This document shows positions 1 through 9,208 of a stretch of 64,000 nucleotides of DNA, piece after piece. The notes under the pieces were generated by a model. The model searched no databases. It was given only the letters and a program-made list of their open reading frames with translations, and was not told the DNA's origin. Numbering within the stretch: position 1 is the stretch's first letter; every line of letters starts with the position of its first letter. Source of the DNA: an uncultured Rothia sp. GTDB taxonomy: Bacteria > Actinomycetota > Actinomycetes > Actinomycetales > Micrococcaceae. A program made the translations under genes and the position numbers. The stretch lies in NCBI GenBank assembly GCA_946221065.1, contig CAMIIO010000002.1, forward strand, positions 124,001 to 188,000. Direction: 5' to 3'.

Positions 1-1
1 T

Positions 2-715
2 CCGGGGTTACGGCGGATTATGGCGGCGAACGCTAGTGCTACCACGCAGACCATGTTGCGCCTTGCGGTGCTGTTGCTGGTAACGCTGATGATGTTCGCG
101 GCTATTTTTGAGCTGGACGTGGTGCTGGGTGCTTTTGCCGCGGGCATTATTTTGCGTTCGCTCACTCCCGACGGCGCGTTTGAGCCGTTCTCTAAGCGGT
201 TAGATGTGCTGGGGTTTAGTTTCTTGATTCCGCTGTTTTTTGTGAGTTCGGGGATGGGCATTCGATTGTCGGTGCTTGCCGAGGAGCCGTGGCTACTCTT
301 GCTGTTTGTGTTTGGTCTGCTCACGATTCGCGGGTTGCCGGTGGTGCTTACCGAGTTTGTGGTAAATACGGGTTCGGGGCTGAAAACCCGGAACGAGAAA
401 GTACAGTTGGGGCTGTATGCGGCGGCGGGCTTGCCGATTATTGTGGCGGTGACCGAGGTGGCTGTGAAGAATCAGTTGATGTCTGAGCAGGCGGCGTCGC
501 TGATTGTGGGCGGTGGGGCAATCACTATTTTGGTGTTCCCGTTGCAGGCTACGGTGATTGATCGGCTGTTGGGTTCGCGCAGTGGTTCCGGTGGGGAGTC
601 CGCGGAGCCAACGACTAAGCAGAAGATTACCGCAAAGAAGCAGGAGCGGTCTAAGACCGCCAAGATTACTACTACGTCCCTGCCGGTGGTGAAGAAGCAC
701 CACGACGCCGGGTAG
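2..715 (+). CDS. Cation:proton antiporter, C-terminal part (CPA2 family)
   Basis: The reading frame is open to the left window edge, so the true start lies outside and only about 237 C-terminal residues are seen. The protein is a polytopic membrane protein with at least six hydrophobic segments, and runs such as [18 protein letters not shown] and FFVSSGMGIRL are typical of Kef/NhaP-like CPA2 exchangers. These proteins swap Na+ or K+ for protons across the cytoplasmic membrane. The last 45 residues are hydrophilic, rich in Lys and Thr, and likely cytoplasmic. No TrkA nucleotide-binding domain is present at this end. The ion specificity cannot be told. Confidence 0.8.
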   Translation, partial: PGLRRIMAANASATTQTMLRLAVLLLVTLMMFAAIFELDVVLGAFAAGIILRSLTPDGAFEPFSKRLDVLGFSFLIPLFFVSSGMGIRLSVLAEEPWLLLLFVFGLLTIRGLPVVLTEFVVNTGSGLKTRNEKVQLGLYAAAGLPIIVAVTEVAVKNQLMSEQAASLIVGGGAITILVFPLQATVIDRLLGSRSGSGGESAEPTTKQKITAKKQERSKTAKITTTSLPVVKKHHDAG

Positions 716-738
716 CTGGGCAGGGAGGGGACATAAGA

Positions 739-774
739 ATCTCCCCGGATCCTATGAGAGGAAGCCGGGGAGAT
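739..774. terminator. Hairpin between convergent genes
   Basis: Ten-base arms ATCTCCCCGG (739-748) and CCGGGGAGAT (765-774) form a perfect stem. It lies between the antiporter gene and the convergent Tat-signal gene. There is no long T run, so it may end transcription only partly. Confidence 0.6.
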
Positions 775-826
775 GGCTACGCTAGTTTATATCTAGCGAG
801 CGAGCAAAAAAGAATAATTTATAATT

Positions 827-1588
827 TTACGGTTGCTTATTTACCACGACACCAAGTCGCTCGGTGGTCAATATCGTGCCATTACTCAGATAAGCTGTGG
901 CATAAATACTGGTGTGAACTTCGCTGTTACGCATCTGTCGGGAAACATTGAAGTAGTTAATCGCAAAGCGACCGGAAGGACCAGCCGTGAACTCTCTACA
1001 TCCATTACTTGTAGGGGTATAGGTACCCGAGCCAGATGCATCGGTCCAGGTGAGAGTCGCGTCCCAAGCGTTGTAAGTATTCCCGCCAGGATAGGTCGTT
1101 GCCTGATTATTCTGAGTGTTCGTTACGATATTGGACCAACCGGGATTAGGTGCCGTACTCGGATTCTGTGCGCTAGGAGTCATAGGAGCATAGGTCCAGG
1201 TTGTCGAGCAACCTACAGTGGTACACTTACCACTCTCATAATGGTTAGTGCTGGGATTGCCCATAAACCACAGGCCGTTACCCTTCGTATTCTGCCCCTG
1301 GTGGTTTTCTATAAAAAATTGCTCGGTTATTTTGGTAACCGTCACACCGGGAGGAAGGTTTTTAACGGTTGGTTGCGCGCCAATGGTTAGCTGCATATCG
1401 GTTTTTCCCGTATCCGCCAAACTGGTAGCAACAGTTCCAAACTGGACTGATGCACCTCCGTTCACTGAAAAATCTGGAGTACCACATTGTGAGGAAGCAT
1501 ATGCCGGAACCACCGCCGAAGCGGCGACAACGGGAGCCGCCCAAGCGGCGCCCTTAGCAAGTGTACGGCGTGAGAGTTGATTATTCAC
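827..1588 (-). CDS. Tat-signal exported protein, unknown function
   Basis: The N terminus carries a twin-arginine signal (NNQLSRRTLAKGAAWAAPVV, then PAYASS), so the protein should be folded before export. The mature part of about 215 residues is rich in Thr, Asn, Ser and Gly, with no recognised domain, sorting signal or transmembrane anchor. I chose the GTG start at 1588 because it follows AGGGA on the minus strand and gives the same short N terminus as the paralogues near 33-36 kb; a longer frame reaches 1651 without a ribosome site. It is one of five members of this family in the window. The upstream promoter contains a G10 tract, so expression may switch. Function is unknown. Confidence 0.8.
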   Translation of the reverse strand: MNNQLSRRTLAKGAAWAAPVVAASAVVPAYASSQCGTPDFSVNGGASVQFGTVATSLADTGKTDMQLTIGAQPTVKNLPPGVTVTKITEQFFIENHQGQNTKGNGLWFMGNPSTNHYESGKCTTVGCSTTWTYAPMTPSAQNPSTAPNPGWSNIVTNTQNNQATTYPGGNTYNAWDATLTWTDASGSGTYTPTSNGCREFTAGPSGRFAINYFNVSRQMRNSEVHTSIYATAYLSNGTILTTERLGVVVNKQP

Positions 1589-1672
1589 TATTTTCCCTAA
1601 AATAGATGTGCCATTGCGTGGTTCATTTCCCACAAGAGAAGGGGGAAGCATCTGGCGCGGACTGTCTTCTCT

Positions 1673-1701
1673 AAACTACCCCCCCCCCGCGTGAATATCA
1701 A
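1673..1701 (-). promoter_or_regulatory. Putative phase-variable promoter with G10 spacer
   Basis: Reading the minus strand, TTGATA (1701-1696, five of six matches to the -35 consensus) is followed by 17 nt and then TAGTTT (1678-1673, fits TAnnnT). Ten of the 17 spacer bases are a run of G (1688-1679). The predicted start of transcription lies about 77 nt before the GTG of the Tat-signal gene. A spacer made of a homopolymer can change length by slippage and so change promoter strength. Confidence 0.55.
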
Positions 1702-1997
1702 CCATTTAGGGGACGCCAAGGTTGCTGTACCTAGGGGGTAGGCTACTCCCCTGGCAGACATAGTTTTTAAAAACCATGCCCACGTGCAAAAACAATCTGC
1801 CAGCACAAAACTCTAACCTGAAAAGATTGGGGGAAATATTTACCTCCGGCGTGTTATTAAGATATGCACCTCACACCCAACACACGCGCTTGCCCGCTTC
1901 GTCGCCGTCGTCGCGTATAAACCACGCACAAGCAAAGAGCGGTGCCCGAGCTATCTTGCCGGAACACCGCCCCTCACACAACAAGGCTAATGAAGCC
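1702..1997. other. Intergenic region, no gene seen
   Basis: No convincing coding frame. It holds sequence upstream of the G10 promoter and the 3' side of lutC. A weak GCGGTG/CACCGC inverted pair near 1940-1975 may be part of the lutABC terminator. Confidence 0.4.
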
Positions 1998-2639
1998 CTA
2001 CTTCAGAATAATCACATCCAACAAGCGCGGACCGTGTACACCTTCCACGCGCACCAGCTCAATATCGCTGGTTGCCGAGGGACCAGAGAACATGGTTACC
2101 GGACGCTCATAGGTAATACGCTCAATCGACTCCGGAAAAAGCTCCACCACGGTATCTTCCTTCACCACGCAAATATGGTGATCCGGAATCAACGAAATCG
2201 CGCGGCGACCCTCATCCGGGTTCGTATTCAAGAAAATCGTGCCAGTCTCCGCGCAGGAAACGGTAGAGTTCGTCACTACCGCGTCCATGTGATCCAGCTC
2301 TTCCACGCTCAGTGCACCGGCAACCTGCGTATTACCGGAATCAACCACGCGCGAGCGGCGCGCAGTGTCCTCCGGCAACCAAGCAGTGTTAATACCCGCA
2401 GGCACCACATAGCGCGAAGCGTTCTTCAACAACTCATCAACGCGGGAAACAATAGTTTCCTCCGTCTCCCGGTACACATTCGCCTTGTAATCCACCAAGC
2501 GGTCAATGAGCATCTCGATGGTCTCTTCCCTGCTCAAATTACTGGTACGGCGGTAATTACGCACCGGCTCAGCAGGTTGAGGATTATCATCCAGCGAATT
2601 GCGCAAGCGGGCAAAAATCTCTTCTTTAGCGGTAGACAT
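1998..2639 (-). CDS. lutC: Lactate utilisation protein C (LUD domain)
   Basis: A 213-residue protein of the LutC/YkgG family. Together with LutA and LutB it forms the iron-sulfur lactate oxidation complex that turns L-lactate into pyruvate in the cytoplasm. The C-terminal half has the LUD-domain run SCAETGTIFL followed by the pattern ISLIPDHHICVV. The start codon overlaps the lutB stop (TAATG at 2637-2641), so translation is probably coupled. It is the last gene of the lutABC operon. Confidence 0.93.
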   Translation of the reverse strand: MSTAKEEIFARLRNSLDDNPQPAEPVRNYRRTSNLSREETIEMLIDRLVDYKANVYRETEETIVSRVDELLKNASRYVVPAGINTAWLPEDTARRSRVVDSGNTQVAGALSVEELDHMDAVVTNSTVSCAETGTIFLNTNPDEGRRAISLIPDHHICVVKEDTVVELFPESIERITYERPVTMFSGPSATSDIELVRVEGVHGPRLLDVIILK

Positions 2640-4258
2640 TACTTGCCCTCTTTCTTGTTCTTACCGGCAGCCTCAGCATTAGCATGAGCCTCTTCAACCT
2701 TGCCCTTATTAGCTTCAATCAACGCCTGAATATCCACGCGCTCACCGCCCACACGCTTAGGCTGCTTGGTGCCACGCTCCTTCTTCCAGGCATTACGAAA
2801 AGACGCTTCCGGCGGTTCGGGAATATCGCGGTACTTAGTCCAGCCACCCACCAAACCGGGTAGCTTAGAAATCTTATGCTGCTTACCAGTAACCAGATGA
2901 GACATCGGCAAGCCCTTCTCAGCCAAAGACATCAGCGCACCGGAGCTAAAGATCTTCTTAGCACTGAACATCATGGCGTCCATCTGCGGGTGCGGGTGCT
3001 TCTTGCCACCGGCAAAATCACCCTGAGCCTTCTCATAGTCCACTGCCTTACCGCGCAGGTGAACCAGCACCTCGGGAATATTAATCTTCACCGGGCAAGC
3101 GTCATAGCAAGCACCACACAGCGAAGAAGCATAGGGCAGGGTCGAGTTGTACTCGTTCTCAATACCGCCAAGCTGGGGCGAAAGAATCGCACCAATAGGG
3201 CCGGGGTACGTGGAGCCGTAAGCGTGCCCACCCGCGCGCTCGTACACCGGGCACACGTTCATGCACGCAGAGCAACGAATACAGTGCAGAGCCTGGCGGC
3301 CCACCTCATCATCGAGCACCGCGCTACGACCGTTATCCATCAAAATAATGTGCATATTCTGCGGGCCATCACCCTCAGTTACACCGGTCCACAAAGAGGT
3401 ATAAGGGTTCATGCGCTCACCTGTGGAAGAACGCGGTAGAAGCTGCAAGAACACTTCCAAATCCTCAAAAGTGGGAACCAGCTTCTCAATACCCATAAAA
3501 GTAATCAGGGTATCGGGCAGAGTAAGACACATACGGCCATTACCCTCAGACTCCACAATGCTCACCGTACCGGTATTCGCCACACCAAAGTTCACACCGG
3601 AAATAGCCACCTTAGTGGAAAGGAACTTATTGCGCAGGCGAATACGGGAAGCCTCAGCCAGCTCCGCGGGATCATCGGTAATGTCCATGCGGATTCCCTC
3701 AATCTTCTTCTTGAAGATGTCACGAATCTGCGTGCGGTTAAAGTGAATAGCCGGAACCAAAATATGCGAGGGACGATCCTCCGCCAACTGCACAATCTCT
3801 TCCGCAAGGTCGGTTTCAATCGGATTGACGCCGTTCTCCTCCAGAAACTCGTTGAGTCCGGTTTCCGCGGTAGCCATAGACTTAATCTTGATGACCTCAT
3901 CCACGCCCTCGGCGCGAATCAAATCCAGAGCAATCTGATTAGCCTCGGTAGCATTGCGTGCCCAGTGAATATGCCCACCGGCAGCGGTAAAGTTCTTCTC
4001 AAACTCTTCCAAGTACCCCGGCAGATTAGCCATAATACGCTGCTTAATCATGGAACCGGCGGTACGCAAATCCTGCCAATCAGGCAGTTCATTAATTACC
4101 TGCGCGCGCTTGTCACGAATCTTATGGGTAGCAAAACCCAAATTCTCGCGCAGCTGCTCGTTCGTGAGCTCCTTCTTCGCATACTCGGGGAAGGCTTCTT
4201 TCTCAAAGATATTGCCCTGGCCGTACACGCGAGGCATACCTAGTGAAGTAGCTGTCAT
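2639..4258 (-). CDS. lutB: Lactate utilisation protein B, iron-sulfur subunit
   Basis: A 539-residue LutB/YkgF protein. The N-terminal two thirds is a LUD domain (AISGVNFGVANTGTVSIVES). The C-terminal part has two ferredoxin-like cysteine clusters, CIRCSACMNVCP and CGACYDACPVKI, which would hold two [4Fe-4S] centres for electron transfer from lactate. The last 30 residues are rich in Lys, Glu and Ala. GGAGG lies on the minus strand just before the ATG, inside the end of lutA. The length is slightly above the usual 470-490 because of the charged tail. Confidence 0.95.
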   Translation of the reverse strand: MTATSLGMPRVYGQGNIFEKEAFPEYAKKELTNEQLRENLGFATHKIRDKRAQVINELPDWQDLRTAGSMIKQRIMANLPGYLEEFEKNFTAAGGHIHWARNATEANQIALDLIRAEGVDEVIKIKSMATAETGLNEFLEENGVNPIETDLAEEIVQLAEDRPSHILVPAIHFNRTQIRDIFKKKIEGIRMDITDDPAELAEASRIRLRNKFLSTKVAISGVNFGVANTGTVSIVESEGNGRMCLTLPDTLITFMGIEKLVPTFEDLEVFLQLLPRSSTGERMNPYTSLWTGVTEGDGPQNMHIILMDNGRSAVLDDEVGRQALHCIRCSACMNVCPVYERAGGHAYGSTYPGPIGAILSPQLGGIENEYNSTLPYASSLCGACYDACPVKINIPEVLVHLRGKAVDYEKAQGDFAGGKKHPHPQMDAMMFSAKKIFSSGALMSLAEKGLPMSHLVTGKQHKISKLPGLVGGWTKYRDIPEPPEASFRNAWKKERGTKQPKRVGGERVDIQALIEANKGKVEEAHANAEAAGKNKKEGK

Positions 4259-4261
4259 TTT

Positions 4262-5062
4262 TTATTTACCTCCTGCAAGCGAAAGAGAGACGGCGTCTTC
4301 AACCTTCAAGGGATTTGCCTTAGTTGATGCCAAAATTTCCGCGAAGTGAATAGTCTTTACGGGAGAATCCTTACGGGAGATCGCTCCGCCAATGTTCATG
4401 AGGCAAGAAACGTCTCCGCCGGCGCACACGGAAGCGCCGGTATTTTCAATGTTGAGCACCTTATCCGCCACCATCGCGCCCGAGGTATCTGCGTTCTTGA
4501 AAGAGAACGTTCCGCCAAAGCCGCAGCACTGATCCAGGCCCTCAATCTCGGTGTAGTCAAGCCCCTCAACGGTGCGCAGAAGATCCTGCTGGCGAGTACC
4601 CAAACGTAGCAAACGCATACCGTGGCAGGAGCTATGGAAAGTCACGTGCTCAGGGAAATACGAACCCAGCTGCGCGGCGGCGTCGGTAATACCCAGCACG
4701 TCAATCAGCAGTTCAGAGAGTTCAAAGGTGCGCGCAGCCATGCTCTCGGCGCGAACAGCCAAATCTTCATCACCGGCACGACGGGCGATCATGGGCTGTT
4801 GGTGCCCCAGCGAAGCAACACAGGACCCCGAGGGAGCAACGGCAACGTCAAAATCCCACTCTTCAAAAGCCTCTACGTGGGTTTTAACAATCGGGTAGGC
4901 GTCGTCAAAATAACCGGAGTTAACGTGCATCTGTGAACAGCAGGTTTGCCCCTGCGGGTACACCACTTCATGCCCTAGACGTTCCAAAATATCAACGGTT
5001 GCTTGCGCAACGCGAGGATACATTCCATCAACGAGACACGTTGAAAAGAGTGCAATTCGCAT
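4262..5062 (-). CDS. lutA: Lactate utilisation protein A, cysteine-rich subunit
   Basis: A 266-residue protein with two CCG (cysteine-rich) domains, seen as CCSQMH in the first half and CCGFGGTFSFK in the second. LutA works with LutB and LutC in L-lactate oxidation. The ATG at 5062 follows AAGGAG. Only three bases separate it from lutB, and it is the first gene of the operon, divergent from lctP. Confidence 0.94.
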   Translation of the reverse strand: MRIALFSTCLVDGMYPRVAQATVDILERLGHEVVYPQGQTCCSQMHVNSGYFDDAYPIVKTHVEAFEEWDFDVAVAPSGSCVASLGHQQPMIARRAGDEDLAVRAESMAARTFELSELLIDVLGITDAAAQLGSYFPEHVTFHSSCHGMRLLRLGTRQQDLLRTVEGLDYTEIEGLDQCCGFGGTFSFKNADTSGAMVADKVLNIENTGASVCAGGDVSCLMNIGGAISRKDSPVKTIHFAEILASTKANPLKVEDAVSLSLAGGK

Positions 5063-5391
5063 GTGCGTCTCTCCTTAGCTTTTAGTCCCGCGTGCAGAAC
5101 GAGCCGAGCAACGCTTTCTGGAGGCGGCTTAAAGGCTATGAACGCAAACAGGCTGGGTTTATGCTTATCCCCATTTAACACGAGTTTCTCATCTTAAACA
5201 CACGGAATTAGCGCATTTTTTTATACGCTATCCCCCTACTTACCAAGTAAATACTGGGAAGAAAACGTTTTTGATATAGCGACACGGTGTCATTGAGTAG
5301 CTACCTGCACACCCCAAAGCTTATGCCCACGCAATAAAGTGCCTCGCACCCCAACCAAAAGACGTCCGTCACATTTAATGTCATTTTTAAG

Positions 5392-5420
5392 TTGGCACTG
5401 TGCCGCACATCATGTACAGT
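5392..5420 (+). promoter_or_regulatory. Promoter of lctP
   Basis: TTGGCA (5392-5397), a 17-nt spacer, and TACAGT (5415-5420) match a sigma-70-type promoter pointing to lctP. The 5063-5391 part of the gap holds the divergent lutA promoter region, where I see only a GACACGGTGTC inverted repeat near 5281. Confidence 0.6.
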
Positions 5421-5434
5421 TATTAGCACTTACG

Positions 5435-5445
5435 TGGTCTGACCA
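5435..5445. promoter_or_regulatory. LldR/FadR-type operator
   Basis: TGGTCTGACCA fits the TNGTNNNACNA operator of FadR-subfamily GntR regulators, and the inverted repeat extends to GTGGTCTGACCAC. It sits about 14 nt after the -10 box of lctP, where a bound repressor would block transcription. The adjacent gntR-type gene at 7307 is the likely regulator. Confidence 0.75.
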
Positions 5446-5504
5446 CATACATTTTTTCACATCAACCTTCCCAACCGGGAAATGTTCTTGCCTCGAGGAG
5501 AGAC

Positions 5505-7190
5505 ATGAATACATTTACTGCGCACACAGACGCAGTGGGAGGAAGCCTAGCGCTCTCGGCAGCCGTGGCAACCCTTCCCCTAATCGTCTTCTTCATTATG
5601 CTGCTCGGCTTCAAGGTTCGCGCCCACGTAGCCGGTGCCGCCTCCCTGCTCACCGCGCTACTCGTAGCAACCCTCGGCTTCAACATGCCGTGGGACCTCG
5701 CCGGCATGTCCGCCGTCCGCGGTGGACTCTACGGCGCCTTCCCCATCGTCTGGGTTATCCTCATGGCAATCTGGTTCTACCAGATCACCGTGCTCTCCGG
5801 ACGCTTTGAAGACCTCCGCCGCACCTTCGACGCCATCGGCGGCGGCGACCTCCGAATCCAGGCAATCCTCATCGCCTTCTGCTTCGGCGGTTTGCTAGAA
5901 GCCCTCGCCGGCTTTGGCGCACCCGTGGCAATCACCGCAACCATGATTCTCGCGCTCGGCGTCAAGCCCCTCAAAGCAGCCATCACCGTACTCCTTGCAA
6001 ACACCGCACCCGTAGCCTTCGGTGCTGTGGCTATCCCCATCACCACCGCCGGTGAAGTGGGTGGCAAGAGCTCTGAAGCTATCGGCGCAATCGTCGGTCA
6101 CCAGGCACCGTTCCTCGCATTCTTCGTTCCCCTCATCCTCCTCTTCATCCTGGACGGCATGAAAGGCGTTAAAGACGCATGGGTTCCCGCCTCCGTCATC
6201 GGCTTCTCCTTTGCCATCGCCCAGTGGTTCACCGCAACCTACTTCGCCTACCAGCTCACCGACGTCGTGGCATGTATCTTCGCGCTCGGCGTGGCAGTTG
6301 CCTTCCTGCGCGTATGGAAGCCCCGCGGCGTTGCGGAAGTACGCGAGCGCTACAACCTGCCCCCCATCGACGCTAACGAAAAGAGCGAACTCACCGGAAT
6401 GCGCGTGTGGATGGCCCTCATGCCCTACCTCGTCGTGGTTATCATCTTCGGTCTGGCAAACCTCGCCACCGGAATCGTGAACTGGCTCAAGTCCACCACC
6501 GCAACCTTCCACATGCCGCTACTGCACGAGCGTCTGGTAGACGGCGCCGGCAAGGCAGTGAAGTCTGACTACGCTTTCCCGTGGCTGAACAACCCCGGAA
6601 CTTTCCTACTGATCTCCGGCATTATTGTTGCCATCGTCTACATGGTGTTCAACGAAAATGGCCGCTACTCGCTCAACGGTGGCGCTGTTGTTCGGGAAAT
6701 CGGTAACACCGCCTACCGTATGCGCTTCTCCGCGCTTACTATCGTGCTGGTGTTGGCACTTGCCTACGTGATGAACTTCTCCGGTCAGACCGTAGCCATG
6801 GGTGAGTTCGTTTCCGGACTCGGCCCCATCTACGCACTGCTGGCTCCCACCCTGGGCTGGATTGGCACTGCCGTCACCGGCTCGGACACCTCCGCTAACG
6901 CGCTCTTCTCCAAGATGCAGGTTGCCGCCGCGGATCACCTGGCACACCAGGGTGTTACCGGCGTAACCCCCGAGCTGTTGCTCGCAGCTAATACCACCGG
7001 TGGTGTGGTAGGTAAAATGATTTCCCCGCAGTCCCTGGCTATCGCGGCTACCGCGGTGGACATGGAAGGCAAGGAATCGGACATCTTCAAGGCAGTTCTG
7101 CCCTGGTCCGTAATCTTCTTGGTTGCTGTCTGTATCTTGGTCTTCTTGCAGACCAACGTGCTGCACTTCATGATTGCAGGCTTCAACTAA
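5505..7190 (+). CDS. lctP: L-lactate permease
   Basis: A 561-residue integral membrane protein of the LctP/LldP family that imports lactate with protons. It shows many hydrophobic segments and the family runs GGLLEALAGFGAPVAITA and GSDTSANALFSKMQ. The ATG follows GAGGAG with a short spacer. It is divergent from lutABC and followed by its probable regulator, so uptake, oxidation and control of lactate form one locus. Confidence 0.95.
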   Translation: MNTFTAHTDAVGGSLALSAAVATLPLIVFFIMLLGFKVRAHVAGAASLLTALLVATLGFNMPWDLAGMSAVRGGLYGAFPIVWVILMAIWFYQITVLSGRFEDLRRTFDAIGGGDLRIQAILIAFCFGGLLEALAGFGAPVAITATMILALGVKPLKAAITVLLANTAPVAFGAVAIPITTAGEVGGKSSEAIGAIVGHQAPFLAFFVPLILLFILDGMKGVKDAWVPASVIGFSFAIAQWFTATYFAYQLTDVVACIFALGVAVAFLRVWKPRGVAEVRERYNLPPIDANEKSELTGMRVWMALMPYLVVVIIFGLANLATGIVNWLKSTTATFHMPLLHERLVDGAGKAVKSDYAFPWLNNPGTFLLISGIIVAIVYMVFNENGRYSLNGGAVVREIGNTAYRMRFSALTIVLVLALAYVMNFSGQTVAMGEFVSGLGPIYALLAPTLGWIGTAVTGSDTSANALFSKMQVAAADHLAHQGVTGVTPELLLAANTTGGVVGKMISPQSLAIAATAVDMEGKESDIFKAVLPWSVIFLVAVCILVFLQTNVLHFMIAGFN

Positions 7191-7233
7191 CCACCTGCAG
7201 GATCCCATATCTCTAGGGTGAATATCCATGAAA

Positions 7234-7268
7234 TCCGGCGGCACTTTCTTGAGGGAAGTGCCGCCGGA
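7234..7268 (+). terminator. Hairpin after lctP
   Basis: TCCGGCGGCACTT (7234-7246) pairs with AAGTGCCGCCGGA (7256-7268). It separates lctP from the regulator gene; no clear T run follows. Confidence 0.65.
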
Positions 7269-7306
7269 GTTGCGTTATTGAGCTGTAATGAACAGAAAGA
7301 AAACCG

Positions 7307-8080
7307 GTGAAAGAAAGAACTTTCAGCATTTTGCTGGAGTCGATTGAAAACAAACTACGCCGCGGCCAACTGCGGGTGGGCGACCGCCTACCCAGCGAAC
7401 GGGCACTGTCCGAACAATACGGTATCTCACGAGCTTCGGTTCGTGAGGCACTACAAGTTTTGGTTGCGGTGGGACTGATTGAGTCCGGCGTCGGATCTGG
7501 CCCTAAAGCCGGAGCCATTGTGGTCTCGGAACCGTCCGACGCGCTCTCGTGGGCACTGCGTATGCACATTGCCACCAAGACGCTCCCGGTGGGCGATGTG
7601 GTGAGCACCCGCATTCTGTTAGAGGGCCACGCGGCGCGAGTTGCGGCAGAAGCCGTGCAGGCAGAAGGCAGCGACAAAGTACTCGCGCGAGCGCAGGAGT
7701 ATCTGGAAGAGATGGACTCAGGAACCATTTCCGATGACCGCTTTCATTTTTGCGACACCCGCTTTCACTACGAAATTTCTTCACTCAGCCACAACCTCGC
7801 ACTAGAAACCGTAATCGATTCGCTACACCTTGCCACGGTGAGCTACGTGGAAGAAGCGGTCCCCTACATTGGGGACTGGGCACAAACCAAGCGCACCTTG
7901 CAGGAGCAACACCGGGACATCCTGACCGCCATTCTCTCCGGCAATGCAGACCTTGCCGAACAAAAAGTCTCCGAGCACATCACCTGGTTCTATGCTCTTT
8001 CCGACGCCGCCCAGCAGTACCGGGAATACCACGAGCGAGTGCGAAGCGAGCAAGCTCTCACAGATTCTGCTACCTCCTAA
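7307..8080 (+). CDS. GntR/FadR-family regulator, probable lactate regulator
   Basis: A 257-residue protein. Residues about 5-75 form a GntR winged helix (LRVGDRLPSERALSEQYGIS), and the rest is a helical FCD ligand-binding domain with the usual acidic/His residues (FHFCDTRFHYEISS). The GTG start gives the canonical N terminus. Its place next to lctP and lutABC and the TNGTNNNACNA operator at 5435 make it an LldR-like lactate-responsive regulator by inference. Confidence 0.88.
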   Translation: MKERTFSILLESIENKLRRGQLRVGDRLPSERALSEQYGISRASVREALQVLVAVGLIESGVGSGPKAGAIVVSEPSDALSWALRMHIATKTLPVGDVVSTRILLEGHAARVAAEAVQAEGSDKVLARAQEYLEEMDSGTISDDRFHFCDTRFHYEISSLSHNLALETVIDSLHLATVSYVEEAVPYIGDWAQTKRTLQEQHRDILTAILSGNADLAEQKVSEHITWFYALSDAAQQYREYHERVRSEQALTDSATS

Positions 8081-8082
8081 AA

Positions 8083-8124
8083 AGAAGGCGACACCCCACT
8101 AGCCATAGCGGGGTGCCGCCTTCT
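8083..8124. terminator. Terminator between the regulator gene and purC
   Basis: AGAAGGCGACACCCC pairs with GGGGTGCCGCCTTCT with one mismatch, and TTCT follows. It serves the convergent regulator gene (+) and purC (-). Confidence 0.75.
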
Positions 8125-8165
8125 TCTGCGCCCAGTCACATCACGCCGTAGCGCTCCATCAGCTT

Positions 8166-9098
8166 TTACGCTTCAAATTTCTGCCCGGTCAAACGCTCAA
8201 ACGCCTCCACATAACGGGCACGAGTCTTTTCAATAATGTCCTCGGGCAGTGAAGGAATCTCGCCCTTACCGTCCCAGCCAGAAGCGTCCGACTTCAACCA
8301 GTCACGAATAAACTGCTTATCAAAGCTCGCCTGAGGCTTACCCGGCTCGTACTTCTCCGCATCCCAGAAGCGAGAAGAATCCGGCGTCATCGCCTCATCG
8401 CCTAAAGTAATTTCACCACGGTAAGAATCTAGACCAAACTCCACCTTGGTATCGGCAATAATAATGCCGCGCTCACGGGCAATCTTCTCCGCCGTGGAAT
8501 ACACATACAAAGTGAGCTCCTGGAGTCGCTCACCAATAGGCTGACCCACTTCTTGATACAGTTCCTCATAGGTAATGAGTTCGTCATGCTCGCCCACCTC
8601 AGCCTTGCCGGTAGGGGTAAAAATCGGCTGTTCCAGGCGAGAACCATCAACCAGGCCAGCGGGCAGTTTAATATCGCCAATCCCGCCGGTTTCCCGGTAC
8701 GCCTGCAAACCGGAACCAGTCAGATAGCCGCGCGCAATACACTCCACCGGAAACATGTTCAGAGACTTGCAAATCATGGCGCGGCCAGCCACAACATCGG
8801 GTACATCCGTTGAAAGCACATGGTTGGGCACGCCGTCCAGCTGGTCAAACCACCACAGCGACATCTGAGTAAGGATCTTGCCCTTATCCGGAATCTCATT
8901 AGGAATAATCTGATCAAAAGCACTAATACGATCCGAGGCAACCACCATCACGGAACCGGCGCGTAGCTCAGCGTCCTCTTTAAAACATTGGCTCGTAACG
9001 TCCGTTGCGCCTTCTTGCGGCACATACAAATCGCGGACTTTCCCGGAGTAGATGTGAGTCCAGCCGGGAATCTCATAGGGTGCGGGTTGCGCGTTCAT
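8166..9098 (-). CDS. purC: SAICAR synthase
   Basis: Phosphoribosylaminoimidazole-succinocarboxamide synthase, 310 residues, joins CAIR with aspartate using ATP in purine synthesis. Visible family runs are GWTHIYSGKVRDLY at the N terminus, SAFDQIIPNEIPDKGKILTQ, and the ECIARGYLTGSG motif. The ATG at 9098 follows AGGAG. It is transcribed in the same direction as purD but separated from it by a terminator hairpin. Confidence 0.96.
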   Translation of the reverse strand: MNAQPAPYEIPGWTHIYSGKVRDLYVPQEGATDVTSQCFKEDAELRAGSVMVVASDRISAFDQIIPNEIPDKGKILTQMSLWWFDQLDGVPNHVLSTDVPDVVAGRAMICKSLNMFPVECIARGYLTGSGLQAYRETGGIGDIKLPAGLVDGSRLEQPIFTPTGKAEVGEHDELITYEELYQEVGQPIGERLQELTLYVYSTAEKIARERGIIIADTKVEFGLDSYRGEITLGDEAMTPDSSRFWDAEKYEPGKPQASFDKQFIRDWLKSDASGWDGKGEIPSLPEDIIEKTRARYVEAFERLTGQKFEA

Positions 9099-9168
9099 TA
9101 TTCTCCTGCGTGTTCAGTTGTGGTTTGTTGAGTGTAAGCGTGGGTGATAAAAGTTTGGAGAGAGAAAA

Positions 9169-9202
9169 CGGTGACTACCCCTCTGCAAGGGATAGTCACC
9201 GG
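9169..9202 (-). terminator. Terminator after purD
   Basis: CGGTGACTACCC and AGGGATAGTCACCG form a stem downstream of the purD stop, and on the minus strand it is followed by TTTTC. It suggests purC has its own promoter. Confidence 0.7.
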
Positions 9203-9208
9203 TAAGTA

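Noticed and set aside
1776..2687. 303-codon frame antisense to lutC
   Set aside because: It lies over lutC and lutB, has the His/Arg/Asn-rich composition of an antisense frame, and shows no family motif. Similar long antisense frames over lctP, the MMPL gene and sucC were dropped for the same reason.
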